The position numbers and the translations under genes are program-made. From JALXCH01 sp964495805 (GTDB lineage Bacteria > Calditrichota > Calditrichia > RBG-13-44-9), in NCBI GenBank assembly GCA_964495805.1, contig CAZBWV010000066.1:1-64000 (forward strand): a stretch of DNA of 64,000 nucleotides. Direction: 5' to 3'. Under the pieces are notes generated by a model. That model was not told the DNA's origin. It was given only the letters and a program-made list of their open reading frames with translations, and searched no databases. Positions 43,187 to 52,824 of the stretch are shown here, piece after piece. Position 1 is the stretch's first letter, and every line of letters begins with the position of its first letter.

Positions 43187-44530
43187 ATGCGACATAAATT
43201 CTGGCCACTTTTAATCGGGATGCTGTTCGGTTTATTCCACCTTGCACCGGCACAGCGGGTCATTACCCTGACCTGGAGCGATGTGGTTGGGTTAACCCGC
43301 ACCCAGAACCTGGACCTGCAGATTGGTTATCAGGACTATCGCTATCAGAAAATGAACCACTGGAAGAGCTACGCTGAGTTTCTTCCCACAGTGAATTACC
43401 AGTTCCAGCGTACCCATAACATCGAACTCCCCGAATTCGTGTTCATGGGGCAACACATTAAGGTCGGTACCAATTACAATTACACCCACGCATTTCAATT
43501 ACAATATCCGCTGTTTTTAGGCGGTGCACGTTTTGCCAACCTGCGTATTCAGAGCAGTTTACGCAAATCCCTGAAAGCACAATTAGAGAACAAAGAACAG
43601 AACGTGGTATTTCAGGCGCTGGATGCCTACTTTCGCATCATGCTTTCGGACGAGCTGATTGCGGTTAACCGCCGGGCTTACCAGGCGGCGCAGGCGAACC
43701 TGGAACAGGTGCAAAAGTTTTACGATGCCGGGACAGCCTCTCAGCTGGAATTGCTCCAGGCCCGCACCCGGCTTTCCTCCACTCTGGCACCACTCACCTC
43801 CGCCATCAACAATAAAAAATTAGCCGTGGAAAACCTGAAGTTCATTCTAAACATCGATCCGGCAGATTCACTGGTTATTCTGGACACACTCAAACAGGAA
43901 AATTACATCCGGAACTTCATTTCCATGGATTTAGCGGAACTTCAGCAAACCGCACTGGAACATCGCCCGGAAATTCGCATGATGGCTGAGCAAAAAAATG
44001 TTGCAGGCGGTCAGAAGCTACTTGCTGCCTCTCACTTTTTGCCTTCGGTGGTTGCCAGTGCTTCCGTGCAGCATCAGGCGCAGCTGGAGCAGGCTGGCGT
44101 CCATTGGGAAGATTACACCCGGGTGAAAAACGCAGTGGTGGCTGTGCAGTTTCCCCTGTTTCAGGGGGGTAAACGGGCGCTGGAATTCCAGCAGGCGCGC
44201 ATTCAGGAGAAAAAAGCCACCCTGCAAATGGAGCAGGTCAAACGTTCCATTTTGTTAGAAGTGGAAACCGCTTATCGTAAATTCAAAGAAGCGGAAGCCA
44301 ATCTGAAAAGCCTGCGGATTGCCCGCCAGGAAGCCCGGGAAGCTCTGCGCCTGGCCAACCTGAACTACCAGGAGGGTCTGGCCACTCAGGTGGATGTGCT
44401 AACCGCTCAGTTAGCGTATAGCAACAACGACGCCAAGTTTCAGCAGGGCGTTTACGAGTACAACCTGGCTCAGCTTCGGCTGATTAAATCGGTAGGTCTT
44501 TTACCGCTCATCTGGAATCAGGAAAATTAG
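43187..44530 (+). CDS. TolC-like outer-membrane efflux protein
   Basis: This is a 447-residue outer-membrane factor with a signal peptide (LLIGMLFGLFHLAPAQ). Its duplicated long-helix and strand layout is typical of TolC proteins, for example AYQAAQANLEQVQKFYDAG and ARQEAREALRLANLNYQEGL in the two halves. It would form the exit duct of the pump encoded by the next two genes. GGAGG lies before the ATG and the tetR gene ends 15 bases upstream. Confidence 0.92.
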   Translation: MRHKFWPLLIGMLFGLFHLAPAQRVITLTWSDVVGLTRTQNLDLQIGYQDYRYQKMNHWKSYAEFLPTVNYQFQRTHNIELPEFVFMGQHIKVGTNYNYTHAFQLQYPLFLGGARFANLRIQSSLRKSLKAQLENKEQNVVFQALDAYFRIMLSDELIAVNRRAYQAAQANLEQVQKFYDAGTASQLELLQARTRLSSTLAPLTSAINNKKLAVENLKFILNIDPADSLVILDTLKQENYIRNFISMDLAELQQTALEHRPEIRMMAEQKNVAGGQKLLAASHFLPSVVASASVQHQAQLEQAGVHWEDYTRVKNAVVAVQFPLFQGGKRALEFQQARIQEKKATLQMEQVKRSILLEVETAYRKFKEAEANLKSLRIARQEAREALRLANLNYQEGLATQVDVLTAQLAYSNNDAKFQQGVYEYNLAQLRLIKSVGLLPLIWNQEN

Positions 44531-44545
44531 TCAAAGGAGAATACA

Positions 44546-45661
44546 ATGAAAAAAACACTCCTGTTTGTTCTGATCATCGTGGCATTCACCCTGACCTCCT
44601 GCCACAAAGGGAAAAAAGAAACTCAGGAGGTGGTGATTCCGGTGAAAACTTTTGCCATTCATCCGGACACCATCGAAGCGTACATCGAAATCACCGGCGG
44701 ACTAAAAGCCCAGCAGGATGCGGTGGTTTACAGCACCATCTCCGAGGAGTTGGTGGAGATTCGCAAACCGGTGGGTAGCACGGTTCGGAAGAACGAGATC
44801 ATCGCGGTGCAGGACAATAATCTGTGGAACGAGATGCTCAACCAGGCCGAAGCAGCCTTAGCCTCCGCAAAAGCGCGCTTTCAGCAAATTGAGCAGGATT
44901 ACAAACGGTTCGAACGCCTGTATCAGGAGAAGGCCATCAGTCAGCAGCAGTGGGACCAGATCAAAGCGAATTACCAGGATGCTGAAGCAGCTCTGCGTCG
45001 GGCCAAAGCAGCTTACCTGCAAAGCAAAGTGCAATTTGAGAACACGTTCATCCGCGCACCGTTTAGTGGCATGGTGGGTAGTTTCCACTTTGACGTGGGC
45101 GAAATGATTCCCGCGGGACAGCCGGTAGCGCGTATTGTAAACAATCGCATGGTGAAAGCGGACCTCTACCTTCCGGACATTTTCATCAATCATATTCGTC
45201 CCGGTCAGACAGTGGTAGGGGAATTTCCCACCTATCCCGGCGAAAAATTTACCGGTGCGGTGACCCGCATCGACCCGGCAATTGATCCGCTGAGCCGCAC
45301 TTTCCGTGTAGTAGCCACCTTCGGAAACAGCGATCGAAAACTGCGTCCCGGCATGTACGGCCGATTTCTGATTATCACCGAGCGTCATACTGACGTGCTG
45401 GTCATTCCGGACAACGCCGTGCTTATCCGCACTGTGCTCAAAGTTAATCCTAAAACGGGGCAAACTTACACCATTCCCCACAAATTTGTTTTTGTGGTGG
45501 AAGACAGCACGGCGCGTATTCGTCCGGTGCAAACCGGCATCGAATCCCGCGGACGCATCGAAATTGTAGCGGGCCTCTCCAAAGGCGAACAGGTCATTGT
45601 GGTGGGGCAAAAGGTGGTTAAAGAAGGCGAAAAAGTTCATGTCGTTTCCACCATTCAATAA
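44546..45661 (+). CDS. RND efflux periplasmic adaptor (membrane fusion protein), lipoprotein
   Basis: This is a 371-residue adaptor with a lipoprotein signal (LLFVLIIVAFTLTSC), so it is probably lipid-anchored. A split lipoyl domain (around QQDAVVYSTISEELVEI and FIRAPFSGMVGSF) encloses an alpha-helical hairpin rich in Gln/Ala. A beta-barrel domain follows, with RIDPAIDPLSRTFRV and KLRPGMYGRF. It connects the pump and the TolC-like duct. It starts 16 bases after the TolC-like gene with AAGGAG upstream. Confidence 0.93.
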   Translation: MKKTLLFVLIIVAFTLTSCHKGKKETQEVVIPVKTFAIHPDTIEAYIEITGGLKAQQDAVVYSTISEELVEIRKPVGSTVRKNEIIAVQDNNLWNEMLNQAEAALASAKARFQQIEQDYKRFERLYQEKAISQQQWDQIKANYQDAEAALRRAKAAYLQSKVQFENTFIRAPFSGMVGSFHFDVGEMIPAGQPVARIVNNRMVKADLYLPDIFINHIRPGQTVVGEFPTYPGEKFTGAVTRIDPAIDPLSRTFRVVATFGNSDRKLRPGMYGRFLIITERHTDVLVIPDNAVLIRTVLKVNPKTGQTYTIPHKFVFVVEDSTARIRPVQTGIESRGRIEIVAGLSKGEQVIVVGQKVVKEGEKVHVVSTIQ

Positions 45662-45770
45662 AAGCAAAAGAAGCAACGGTCGTTTGCTCCGGCGGGAAAT
45701 AACCCCCTCCGGAGTCGCCTTTCGGCCGGTAACTTGCTGAATCAATGCGAAAAATAAACGGGGTTTCAAT

Positions 45771-48700
45771 ATGAAATTAGTGGAATTTTCTCTTAAACGA
45801 CGAATCACCCTGAGCATGATTTACCTGATTATCATCGGATTCGCCCTGTTCTCCTACACCCAGTTGAAGGTGGATTTGTATCCGGACATTCAATTTCCGG
45901 TCGTGGGCATCATTACAGAATACGAAGGGGTGGGACCGGAGGATATGGAGAATCTGGTGGCGCGTCCCATTGAGGAAGCCGTGTCTGCCACGAAAAATGT
46001 TAAAAAGGTTTCCTCACAGGTTTCGCAGGGAATTTGTATTACCATGCTGGAGTTTGAATGGGGCACGGATATGGATCAGGCCGAAACCGATGTGCGTAAA
46101 CGGCTGGACCTGGTAGCCGATTATCTGCCGGAGGATGCTCACAAGCCGCTTACGTTTGCCTTCGACCCATCCATGGCACCGGTGATGTATATGATGCTCA
46201 CCTCCCCCAATATGGGGCCGGCGGAAATCCGGCAGCTCAGCGAAGACCATATTGAACCGCTGCTGGAGCGGATTGAAGGGGTTGCCAGTGCGGAAACCGG
46301 TGGTGGACTGGAACGACAAATCAACGTGCGGCTGGACCCGGCACGACTGGCAGCTCACCATCTCTCCCCGGTGGATGTCACCAACGCCATCCGAACCCAG
46401 GGCGCCCTTTTCTCCGCCGGACACATCGAAACCCGCACCACCAACTACAACCTGAAAATCAGCAGCGAATACACCTCTCTGGACCAGATTCGCCACGTGG
46501 TGCTGAAATATACCCCTCAGGGACCGCTCTATCTGAAAGATGTCGCCATCGTGGAAGACGGCTACAAAGAGATGGTGGGCGACGTACGGGCGGACTACAA
46601 CGAAAGCGTGTACATCCGCATCTTCAAACAATCCGATGCCAACACTGTGCAGACCTGCCGCAATGTGTACCGGGCACTGCCGGACATTCAGAAAACGCTG
46701 CCCGAAGGCACCCGCCTGGAAACCGTGTGGGACCAGTCCGAATACATCAACCAATCTATCAGCAACCTGGGCTCCACCGGCCTGATTGCCTTCGTGCTGG
46801 CGTTTCTGGTCATCTATTTCTTCCTGCTGAACATCCGCGGCAGCATCATCATGGGCATGGCTATTCCCATTTCGGTTATCGCCACCTTTGCGGTGATGAT
46901 GATGGCCGGGCTGACTCTGAACATCGTTTCCATGGCCGGACTGGCACTGGCTATCGGAATGCTGGTGGACAACTCCATCGTGGTGCTGGAAAACATCTAC
47001 CGACACCGCGAAATGGGTGAACCGCTGTACGACTCCGCCAACACCGGAACCTCCGAAGTGGGCATGGCCATTACCGCTTCCACCCTGACCACCATCGGTG
47101 TGTTCCTGCCTGTGCTGTTCATTCCCGGAATCGCCGGACAGTTGTTTAAAGATATGGTAATCACCATTACCTTCAGTCTCTTTGCTTCGCTGGCCATCGC
47201 ACTTACTCTGGTACCCATGCTCAGCTCACGCATTTTGCGTACCCACCAGGAAGCCCAAAAGGTAAAACTCTCCCGCTTTAAACAGCGTATCAGCACGTTG
47301 CTCCAGAACCTCACCCACCGCTACAGCAAATGGTTGCAGTGGTCCCTGCATCACAAAAAGATAGTGCTCCTGGTGGTTACCCTGCTGTTTGTGACCTCTC
47401 TGGGACTCATCAAATTCATCGGTGGGGAATTTCTCCCCAAGACCGACCAGGGATTTATTTCCGTGGATATTATGCGTGAACTGGGAACCCCACTGGATCA
47501 GACCCGGCTGACCGTTTTACAACTGGAAAAAATTGTGCAGGAAAAAGTACCGGAAGCCAAACACGTGTTCTGCCGCTTCGGGCAGTCCGAAGGAATTGCC
47601 GCTCTGTTTGGCGGTACCGGCAGTGAGGCTATTAACTTCCGCATTCGTCTGACCCCCATGGAACAGCGCAAACGCAGCCAGTTCCAGATTGAGGATACCC
47701 TGCGCAAAGAGCTGGACAAAATTCCCGGAATTACCTACAAATTCACCCAGCCGGGTATGCTCAGCGGCGAACGGGAAATCGAAGTCAAAATTTTTGGCTA
47801 CGACATTGATCAGAGCATGAAATACGCCAAACAGATAAAAAAGGAGATGGAGAAAATCCCCGGGCTGGTGGATATCGATATTAATCTAAAAGAAGGAGGC
47901 GAACAGCTGCACATCATCCCCAACCGCGAACGGCTTAGCGATCTGAAAATCAATCCCCTGCTGCTGGCAAACATTGTGTCCAATTCCATTCAGGGAACCG
48001 TCGCATCGCGTTACCACGAAAAGGGGGATGAATACGACATCAATGTGCGGCTGGATCGGCGGTTCCGTAACGACAAAGAAGCGCTACGCAGCCTGGTGGT
48101 TCCCACGCCAACCGGAAAGTTCGTGCAACTTCGGCAGGTGGCTGATGTGGTGGAAACCAGCGCTCCCACCACCATCTATCGGGAAAATCAGGAACGCTAC
48201 ATCTCCATTGGCTGCGATCTCTCCGGCATCGACCTGACCAGCGCAGTAAACAAAATCCAGAAAATCATCAAACAAACCGCCATCCCTTCGGACTTTCAGG
48301 TGGTTATCGGCGGTTCGGCAGAAGACCAGCGGGAATCGTTCCGCTACATCATCATCGCCTTTTTTGCCGCCATTTTGCTGGTTTATATGATTATGGCCTC
48401 CCAGTTCGAATCGCTGGTGGACCCATTCATCATCATGTTTACCGTACCGCTTTCCATCATCGGGGTATTCTTTGCCCTGTTCATTACCGGAACCACTCTT
48501 AGCGTCATGTCCCTGGTAGGCATTGTGATGCTGGCGGGAATTGTGGTGAACAACGGAATTGTGATGGTGGATTATATTAATCAACTGCGCCGAAAGGGGA
48601 TTCCCCTGTACGAAGCAGTTCTTCAGGGTGGCACCGTGCGCATGAGGCCGGTACTGATGACTGCCACCACCACCATTTTAGGGATGGTGCCACTGGCGCT

Positions 48701-48881
48701 GGAACTTGGTTCCGGTTCGGAGACCTGGGCACCGCTGGCGCGGGCAGTAATCGGGGGTTTAACCACCAGCACCATCCTGACCCTGTTTATTGTGCCCATT
48801 ATTTACGTGATTTTCGAACATTTCGGAACTAAATTGCGCCGCAAACTGGGTCTGGGGAACGGCGGGAATGCGGAAAAATAA
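45771..48881 (+). CDS. RND-type multidrug/export pump, inner-membrane permease
   Basis: This is a 1036-residue, 12-helix proton-driven transporter of the AcrB/HAE type. It has the N-terminal helix FSLKRRITLSMIYLIIIGFALF, a docking/porter region, and the helix-4 proton-relay segment MAGLALAIGMLVDNSIVVLENIYRHRE (in part). The second half contains SIIGVFFALFITGTTLSVMSLVG and GIVMLAGIVVNNGIVMVDYINQLR (in part). The length and motifs are complete. It is the last gene of the tetR operon and is followed by a strong terminator. Substrate cannot be inferred. Confidence 0.94.
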   Translation: MKLVEFSLKRRITLSMIYLIIIGFALFSYTQLKVDLYPDIQFPVVGIITEYEGVGPEDMENLVARPIEEAVSATKNVKKVSSQVSQGICITMLEFEWGTDMDQAETDVRKRLDLVADYLPEDAHKPLTFAFDPSMAPVMYMMLTSPNMGPAEIRQLSEDHIEPLLERIEGVASAETGGGLERQINVRLDPARLAAHHLSPVDVTNAIRTQGALFSAGHIETRTTNYNLKISSEYTSLDQIRHVVLKYTPQGPLYLKDVAIVEDGYKEMVGDVRADYNESVYIRIFKQSDANTVQTCRNVYRALPDIQKTLPEGTRLETVWDQSEYINQSISNLGSTGLIAFVLAFLVIYFFLLNIRGSIIMGMAIPISVIATFAVMMMAGLTLNIVSMAGLALAIGMLVDNSIVVLENIYRHREMGEPLYDSANTGTSEVGMAITASTLTTIGVFLPVLFIPGIAGQLFKDMVITITFSLFASLAIALTLVPMLSSRILRTHQEAQKVKLSRFKQRISTLLQNLTHRYSKWLQWSLHHKKIVLLVVTLLFVTSLGLIKFIGGEFLPKTDQGFISVDIMRELGTPLDQTRLTVLQLEKIVQEKVPEAKHVFCRFGQSEGIAALFGGTGSEAINFRIRLTPMEQRKRSQFQIEDTLRKELDKIPGITYKFTQPGMLSGEREIEVKIFGYDIDQSMKYAKQIKKEMEKIPGLVDIDINLKEGGEQLHIIPNRERLSDLKINPLLLANIVSNSIQGTVASRYHEKGDEYDINVRLDRRFRNDKEALRSLVVPTPTGKFVQLRQVADVVETSAPTTIYRENQERYISIGCDLSGIDLTSAVNKIQKIIKQTAIPSDFQVVIGGSAEDQRESFRYIIIAFFAAILLVYMIMASQFESLVDPFIIMFTVPLSIIGVFFALFITGTTLSVMSLVGIVMLAGIVVNNGIVMVDYINQLRRKGIPLYEAVLQGGTVRMRPVLMTATTTILGMVPLALELGSGSETWAPLARAVIGGLTTSTILTLFIVPIIYVIFEHFGTKLRRKLGLGNGGNAEK

Positions 48882-48888
48882 CTTCCCG

Positions 48889-48925
48889 GCGGTTCCTGGT
48901 GGCTTAACCAGCAGGAACCGCTTTT
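48889..48925 (+). terminator. Intrinsic terminator after the RND operon
   Basis: GCGGTTCCT (48889-48897) pairs perfectly with AGGAACCGC (48913-48921), with an extra inner TGGT/ACCA stem, followed by TTTT at 48922-48925. It starts eight bases after the pump stop codon and separates the efflux operon from the mevalonate cluster. Confidence 0.88.
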
Positions 48926-48977
48926 CCATACCCGATTTAACCGAAATAAAATTCTGTGGCTAAAACTGAAGCGAACC

Positions 48978-50555
48978 ATGAAACTACCCCGTGCTCATCA
49001 TTTATCGCTCCAGGAACTGGCCGGGCAGCTTATCCTTCCGGAGCTAACGGTGAAATTTCTGAATCACCGTTCCGGCGAACTGGCGGAACTGCTCCGGCAA
49101 ATGGAACTATTGCAACCGGCGGGACTCATTCTTCGGGGCAACCACCCGGTGGACATTCGGCTGCGTATTGAACAAATTCAGCAGGTGGTACGCTTTCCGC
49201 TGTTACTGATTACCCGACCTGAAACCGGCCTACAACCGGCCATTCCCCACACCACGCTGCTTCCGCACTTTGCCGCCTGGGGAATTGTCCAGGATGAGGA
49301 CCTGGTGAGCGAAGCAGCCCGTGTCGTCGCCCGGGAAGCACGCGCAGTGGGTCTCAATACCCTGTTCGTCCCCCCGCTCAACCCGCTACCATCTGCAACG
49401 GGAGAAAATGAGCTGAATTCACTCAGCCTCCAGCAGGAACACGTTTGGTCACTCAGCACACACATTATCCGGGCAGTACAGCAGGAAGGCTTGCTGGCTA
49501 TTCCTTATCTGCTTTCCACAGAAAGGAACACTCCTTTCCCGAAAGATTTTTCCGGGCTTCCACTTGCGGAAGTTCACGCATTTCACTACCGGTACATTGC
49601 CACGAACTTATCCGAAGCACAGGAGGCGAGTCTCTCCCTACCCGTCCGGAGCTGGCAGCAACACGGTTTCCGGGGGCTGGTAATAACCGCCGTTCCGTTC
49701 CTTTTAGAAGAACCAGCGGACGATACACCACTGAGGGAAGCCCTGAAGGCAGGAATGGGTCCCTTTACCGACTCCGCTCACCTCACTTCTTCTGACTCCC
49801 GGCGGGTTTACCAGCGACAGAAAGCCGCAACAGTATTCCGTGCCACTTCCTTTCGCAACCGGCTGGTAAAATTGCTCCAGCAGGACGAAACTGCTTACCG
49901 GGCTGCATGCCGGACGGTGGACACTCTGTTCCGGATTAAAAAGGAGTTGCATCGCCACCAGCCGCAACTTCCCCACTTTAAGCGCATTTACAAAATCTTG
50001 CAGCAACCCGCTCATCAAAATGTAGCCCGGAAGCTGACTGCCGGAGCGGTTCGTTTGCTACACCGAAAATCCCACTTCCGCTTTCAGCCCGCAGCATATC
50101 AGAGGATTCACCACATTCCCCTGACCAATCCGGACATTTCACCCGCTCCCTTCGCTACGCTAATGCAACGACTGGCAGACACAAACCGCAGCATCACGAC
50201 CGTCTCCTTCGATAACCTGCCGGAACCCGAAACGATTCGTTCTCCGCTACCCGATCTGGTCATCGTGTCGCTGCATCACACTTTTGAGTTTCGTCAGCGC
50301 TGCGGACTCTCCCGGGAAACACTCAATCGTCTCCTGCAGAGCTACCTAAACGCTTCCGTTCCGGTGGTGTTGCTACTGTTTGGCACTCCGTTTCAGCTCC
50401 GTTTATTCGATTTCTGGAAGGAGGTTCATGCTGCGCTGGTATTTTTCACCGATGTTCCTGCAGCCCAGCATCTGGCATTCGATTTCATCCGGGGCAGCAT
50501 CGATTTGCCACCGGAACTCCCGGAGGTGTGGCAAAGCGCCATCTCCCGACAATAG
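48978..50555 (+). CDS. Degenerate glycoside hydrolase family 3-like protein
   Basis: This is a 525-residue protein with the GH3 (NagZ-like) fold pattern: SLQELAGQLILPEL at the N-terminus, AGLILRGNHP, ARVVAREARAVGLNTLFVPPLNP, and a C-terminal domain with DLVIVSLHHTFEFRQRCGL and PVVLLLFGTPFQLRLFDF. The active-site parts are missing. The KHFPGHG histidine motif is IPYLLSTER (residues 175-183), and the SDDLxM nucleophile strand reads VITAVPFLL (235-243) with no Asp. It probably does not hydrolyse glycosides. No signal peptide is visible. It lies 97 bases before the diphosphomevalonate decarboxylase gene, at the head of the mevalonate cluster; any link to that pathway is inference. Confidence 0.75.
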   Translation: MKLPRAHHLSLQELAGQLILPELTVKFLNHRSGELAELLRQMELLQPAGLILRGNHPVDIRLRIEQIQQVVRFPLLLITRPETGLQPAIPHTTLLPHFAAWGIVQDEDLVSEAARVVAREARAVGLNTLFVPPLNPLPSATGENELNSLSLQQEHVWSLSTHIIRAVQQEGLLAIPYLLSTERNTPFPKDFSGLPLAEVHAFHYRYIATNLSEAQEASLSLPVRSWQQHGFRGLVITAVPFLLEEPADDTPLREALKAGMGPFTDSAHLTSSDSRRVYQRQKAATVFRATSFRNRLVKLLQQDETAYRAACRTVDTLFRIKKELHRHQPQLPHFKRIYKILQQPAHQNVARKLTAGAVRLLHRKSHFRFQPAAYQRIHHIPLTNPDISPAPFATLMQRLADTNRSITTVSFDNLPEPETIRSPLPDLVIVSLHHTFEFRQRCGLSRETLNRLLQSYLNASVPVVLLLFGTPFQLRLFDFWKEVHAALVFFTDVPAAQHLAFDFIRGSIDLPPELPEVWQSAISRQ

Positions 50556-50652
50556 CCACTTCGGAGCAACCCAAAATCCCGTTTGCATAATACCCAACGA
50601 TTTGTCATATTTAGCACCGGATTTTACCGTAATGCGGAAGGAGAGAAAAATT

Positions 50653-51645
50653 TTGAAACGTGTGACCGCCCGTGCTCATGCGAACATTGCTCTGGTCAAA
50701 TACTGGGGAAAACGGGATACGGTACTGAATTTACCTGCCGTCGGTTCCATTTCGTTGACTCTGGATGCCCTGCACACCACCACCACGGTGGTTTTCTCTC
50801 CCCGGCTGAAGGCGGATGAATTGGTGCTGAACGGACACCCGGCTGCGGCAGCGCAACTCCGGCGAGTCCGTGATTTTTTGAGTCATGTTCGGAATCTGGC
50901 GGGAATCTCCCATTTTGCCCGGGTGGTAAGCGAGAACAACTTTCCCACCGGAGCCGGACTGGCTTCTTCCGCCTCTGCTTTTGCCAGTCTGGCACTGGCG
51001 GCTACCCGCGCTGCCGGGGTGGAACTGTCGGCCACCAGCTTATCCGAACTGGCGCGTCTGGGTTCCGGTTCTGCCGCCCGTTCCATCTTCGGCGGGTTCG
51101 TGGAGATGAATCCCGGAACCCGCCCCGATGGCTCCGATGCCGTGGCTCATCCGTTGCTCCCGCCGCAGGAATGGAACATCCGCCTGCTAATTGCCATTAC
51201 CTCCGAATCGGAAAAAGAGATTGGCTCCACCGAAGGAATGGAACACACGGCAAAAACATCTCCGTTTTACGAGCAATGGGTGGTTTCCGCGCGCCAGGAT
51301 ATAGAAGCCATGCGCGAGGCTATTTTCCAACGGGATTTTACCCGGCTGGGCGAAATTGCCGAGCATAGCTGTTTAAAAATGCATGCAGTGGCGCTCAGTG
51401 CCCGGCCAGGCCTGCTATACTGGAACGACACCACCATTCGGCTGATGCACACCGTCCGTCAAATGCGCCGGGAGGGGTTACCCGTTTATTTCACCATCGA
51501 CGCGGGTCCCCAGGTAAAAGCCATCTGCCTGCCCGATATTCAGGATACAGTTGCCCAACGACTGCGCACCATTCCCGGTGTGCTTCGCGTGATAGCTGCC
51601 GGACCCGGTCCCGATGCCCACATCTTGCAGGAGGAAAAGGATTGA
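50653..51645 (+). CDS. mvaD: Diphosphomevalonate decarboxylase
   Basis: This is a 330-residue GHMP-fold enzyme that converts diphosphomevalonate to isopentenyl diphosphate with ATP. It has the hallmark ANIALVKYWGKRD, the phosphate loop PTGAGLASSASAF, GSGSAARSIFGGFVE with the catalytic-site Ser/Arg, and TIDAGPQVKAICL with the catalytic Asp. I chose a TTG start at 50653 because AAGGAG lies nine bases upstream and the length then fits the family. An in-frame ATG at 50632 lacks a ribosome-binding site, and longer frames run into the preceding gene. Its TGA overlaps the next gene's TTG start. Confidence 0.92.
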   Translation: MKRVTARAHANIALVKYWGKRDTVLNLPAVGSISLTLDALHTTTTVVFSPRLKADELVLNGHPAAAAQLRRVRDFLSHVRNLAGISHFARVVSENNFPTGAGLASSASAFASLALAATRAAGVELSATSLSELARLGSGSAARSIFGGFVEMNPGTRPDGSDAVAHPLLPPQEWNIRLLIAITSESEKEIGSTEGMEHTAKTSPFYEQWVVSARQDIEAMREAIFQRDFTRLGEIAEHSCLKMHAVALSARPGLLYWNDTTIRLMHTVRQMRREGLPVYFTIDAGPQVKAICLPDIQDTVAQRLRTIPGVLRVIAAGPGPDAHILQEEKD

Positions 51646-52712
51646 CCATTGTCGCCACCGCACCGGGAAAGCTCATTTTGTTAGGAGAATATGCCGTGCT
51701 ACAGGGATGCCCGAGTCTGGTGCTGGCAGTCAACCGATACGCCACCGTTACCGTGCAACCCGTCGCAGACAAATTTCATCGAGTCACTTCCCCCACTCTT
51801 CAGCTAAAAGAATTGCCCTTCCGAGTTCTTTCTGACGGTTCGGTGGAGTTCATCCCATCCCTCACCCGGGACCAGGAGCAAAAGCTTCACCTGTTCCGGC
51901 AGGTAGTAAAGTTTATTGTTCAGCAAACGGGGAAGTTCTCCTTCCCGTCCCACCATTTCCAGCTGGATACCGATTCATTTTATTTGAGTGCTGGTGGCGA
52001 AAAGCTGGGACTGGGCTCCAGCGCAGCGCTGACCGTAGCTCTGGTGCAGGCACTGTTTTACCTGCTGACCGGACGGGAAGCCACCCGGACGGAATTGTTC
52101 CGGCTGGCCAGGCAGGCGCACCATCTTGCCCAGGGAAAATCGGGAAGCGGAATCGACATTGCCGCTGCGGTATATGGGGGACTTCTGTATTACCGCCTTA
52201 CCGGATCCCCGAACTCAGCCGCACTTCCCGAAGCGGAAGAACTCCCCTTCCCACGCAAGCTTTTGTTTACCACCATCTGGAGCGGTTTTTCCACCTCCAC
52301 TGCAGGCATGGTTCAGCGGGTTCTGCGCTGGCAGGAGCACCATCCCCAAAATGCCAGAGACCTTTTTAAACAGATGTGCCAGGTTGCCCGGCAGGGCATC
52401 AGCGCAGTTAGAGAGGGGGAAATAGCGGAACTTTTGAATAGCTGCCGTCGGTATCGGGAACTGTTAGAGGCATTGGGCGAGCAAAGCGGTGCCGATATTT
52501 TTTCTCCGGTTCATCGGGAGGTTGCCCGGCTGGTGGAAAAAGCAGGTGGGGTGTACAAACCTTCGGGCGCCGGTGGTGGCGATGTGGGCATTGCCCTGTG
52601 GGACTCACCGGAAAGGATGACCCGATTTCAACAGAAAATTTTGCATTTTTCTTATAAAATTGTTAATTTGGAATTTTCCGGACACGGCGCCAGAATAGAA
52701 CGGGTTCTTTAG
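51642..52712 (+). CDS. Phosphomevalonate kinase (GHMP family)
   Basis: This is a 356-residue GHMP kinase that phosphorylates mevalonate 5-phosphate. Motifs are APGKLILLGEYAVLQG at the N-terminus, the ATP loop GLGSSAALTVALV, HHLAQGKSGSGIDIAAAVYGG and the C-terminal KPSGAGGGDVGIAL, which is characteristic of phosphomevalonate kinases. It starts with TTG overlapping the decarboxylase stop (TTGA), with GGAGGAAAAGG upstream, so translation is coupled. The next gene is 112 bases on, past a terminator-like hairpin. Confidence 0.9.
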   Translation: MTIVATAPGKLILLGEYAVLQGCPSLVLAVNRYATVTVQPVADKFHRVTSPTLQLKELPFRVLSDGSVEFIPSLTRDQEQKLHLFRQVVKFIVQQTGKFSFPSHHFQLDTDSFYLSAGGEKLGLGSSAALTVALVQALFYLLTGREATRTELFRLARQAHHLAQGKSGSGIDIAAAVYGGLLYYRLTGSPNSAALPEAEELPFPRKLLFTTIWSGFSTSTAGMVQRVLRWQEHHPQNARDLFKQMCQVARQGISAVREGEIAELLNSCRRYRELLEALGEQSGADIFSPVHREVARLVEKAGGVYKPSGAGGGDVGIALWDSPERMTRFQQKILHFSYKIVNLEFSGHGARIERVL

Positions 52713-52734
52713 ACACACAGCGCTGATGTCCGGC

Positions 52735-52775
52735 AAAAGCGGATTTCCGGATGGTTCTCCCGAACCCGCTTTTTT
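52735..52775 (+). terminator. Terminator-like hairpin between phosphomevalonate kinase and HMG-CoA reductase genes
   Basis: AAAAGCGG (52735-52742) pairs with CCGCTTTT (52766-52773) and the T-run extends to 52775. It ends 49 bases before the start of the fused HMG-CoA reductase/mevalonate kinase gene, so it could divide the mevalonate cluster into two transcripts or attenuate expression of the downstream genes. Confidence 0.6.
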
Positions 52776-52824
52776 CCGGCGAAGGGTAACCGGATAGTCA
52801 AACTTCAAATTACAGGATGGAACC

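Noticed and set aside
46014..47006. 330-codon His-rich frame opposite the RND pump gene
   Set aside because: Antisense shadow rich in His and Gln from complementing hydrophobic codons.
50380..50652. N-terminal extension of the diphosphomevalonate decarboxylase
   Set aside because: It overlaps the GH3-like gene, lacks family similarity and has a strong ribosome-binding site only before the TTG at 50653.
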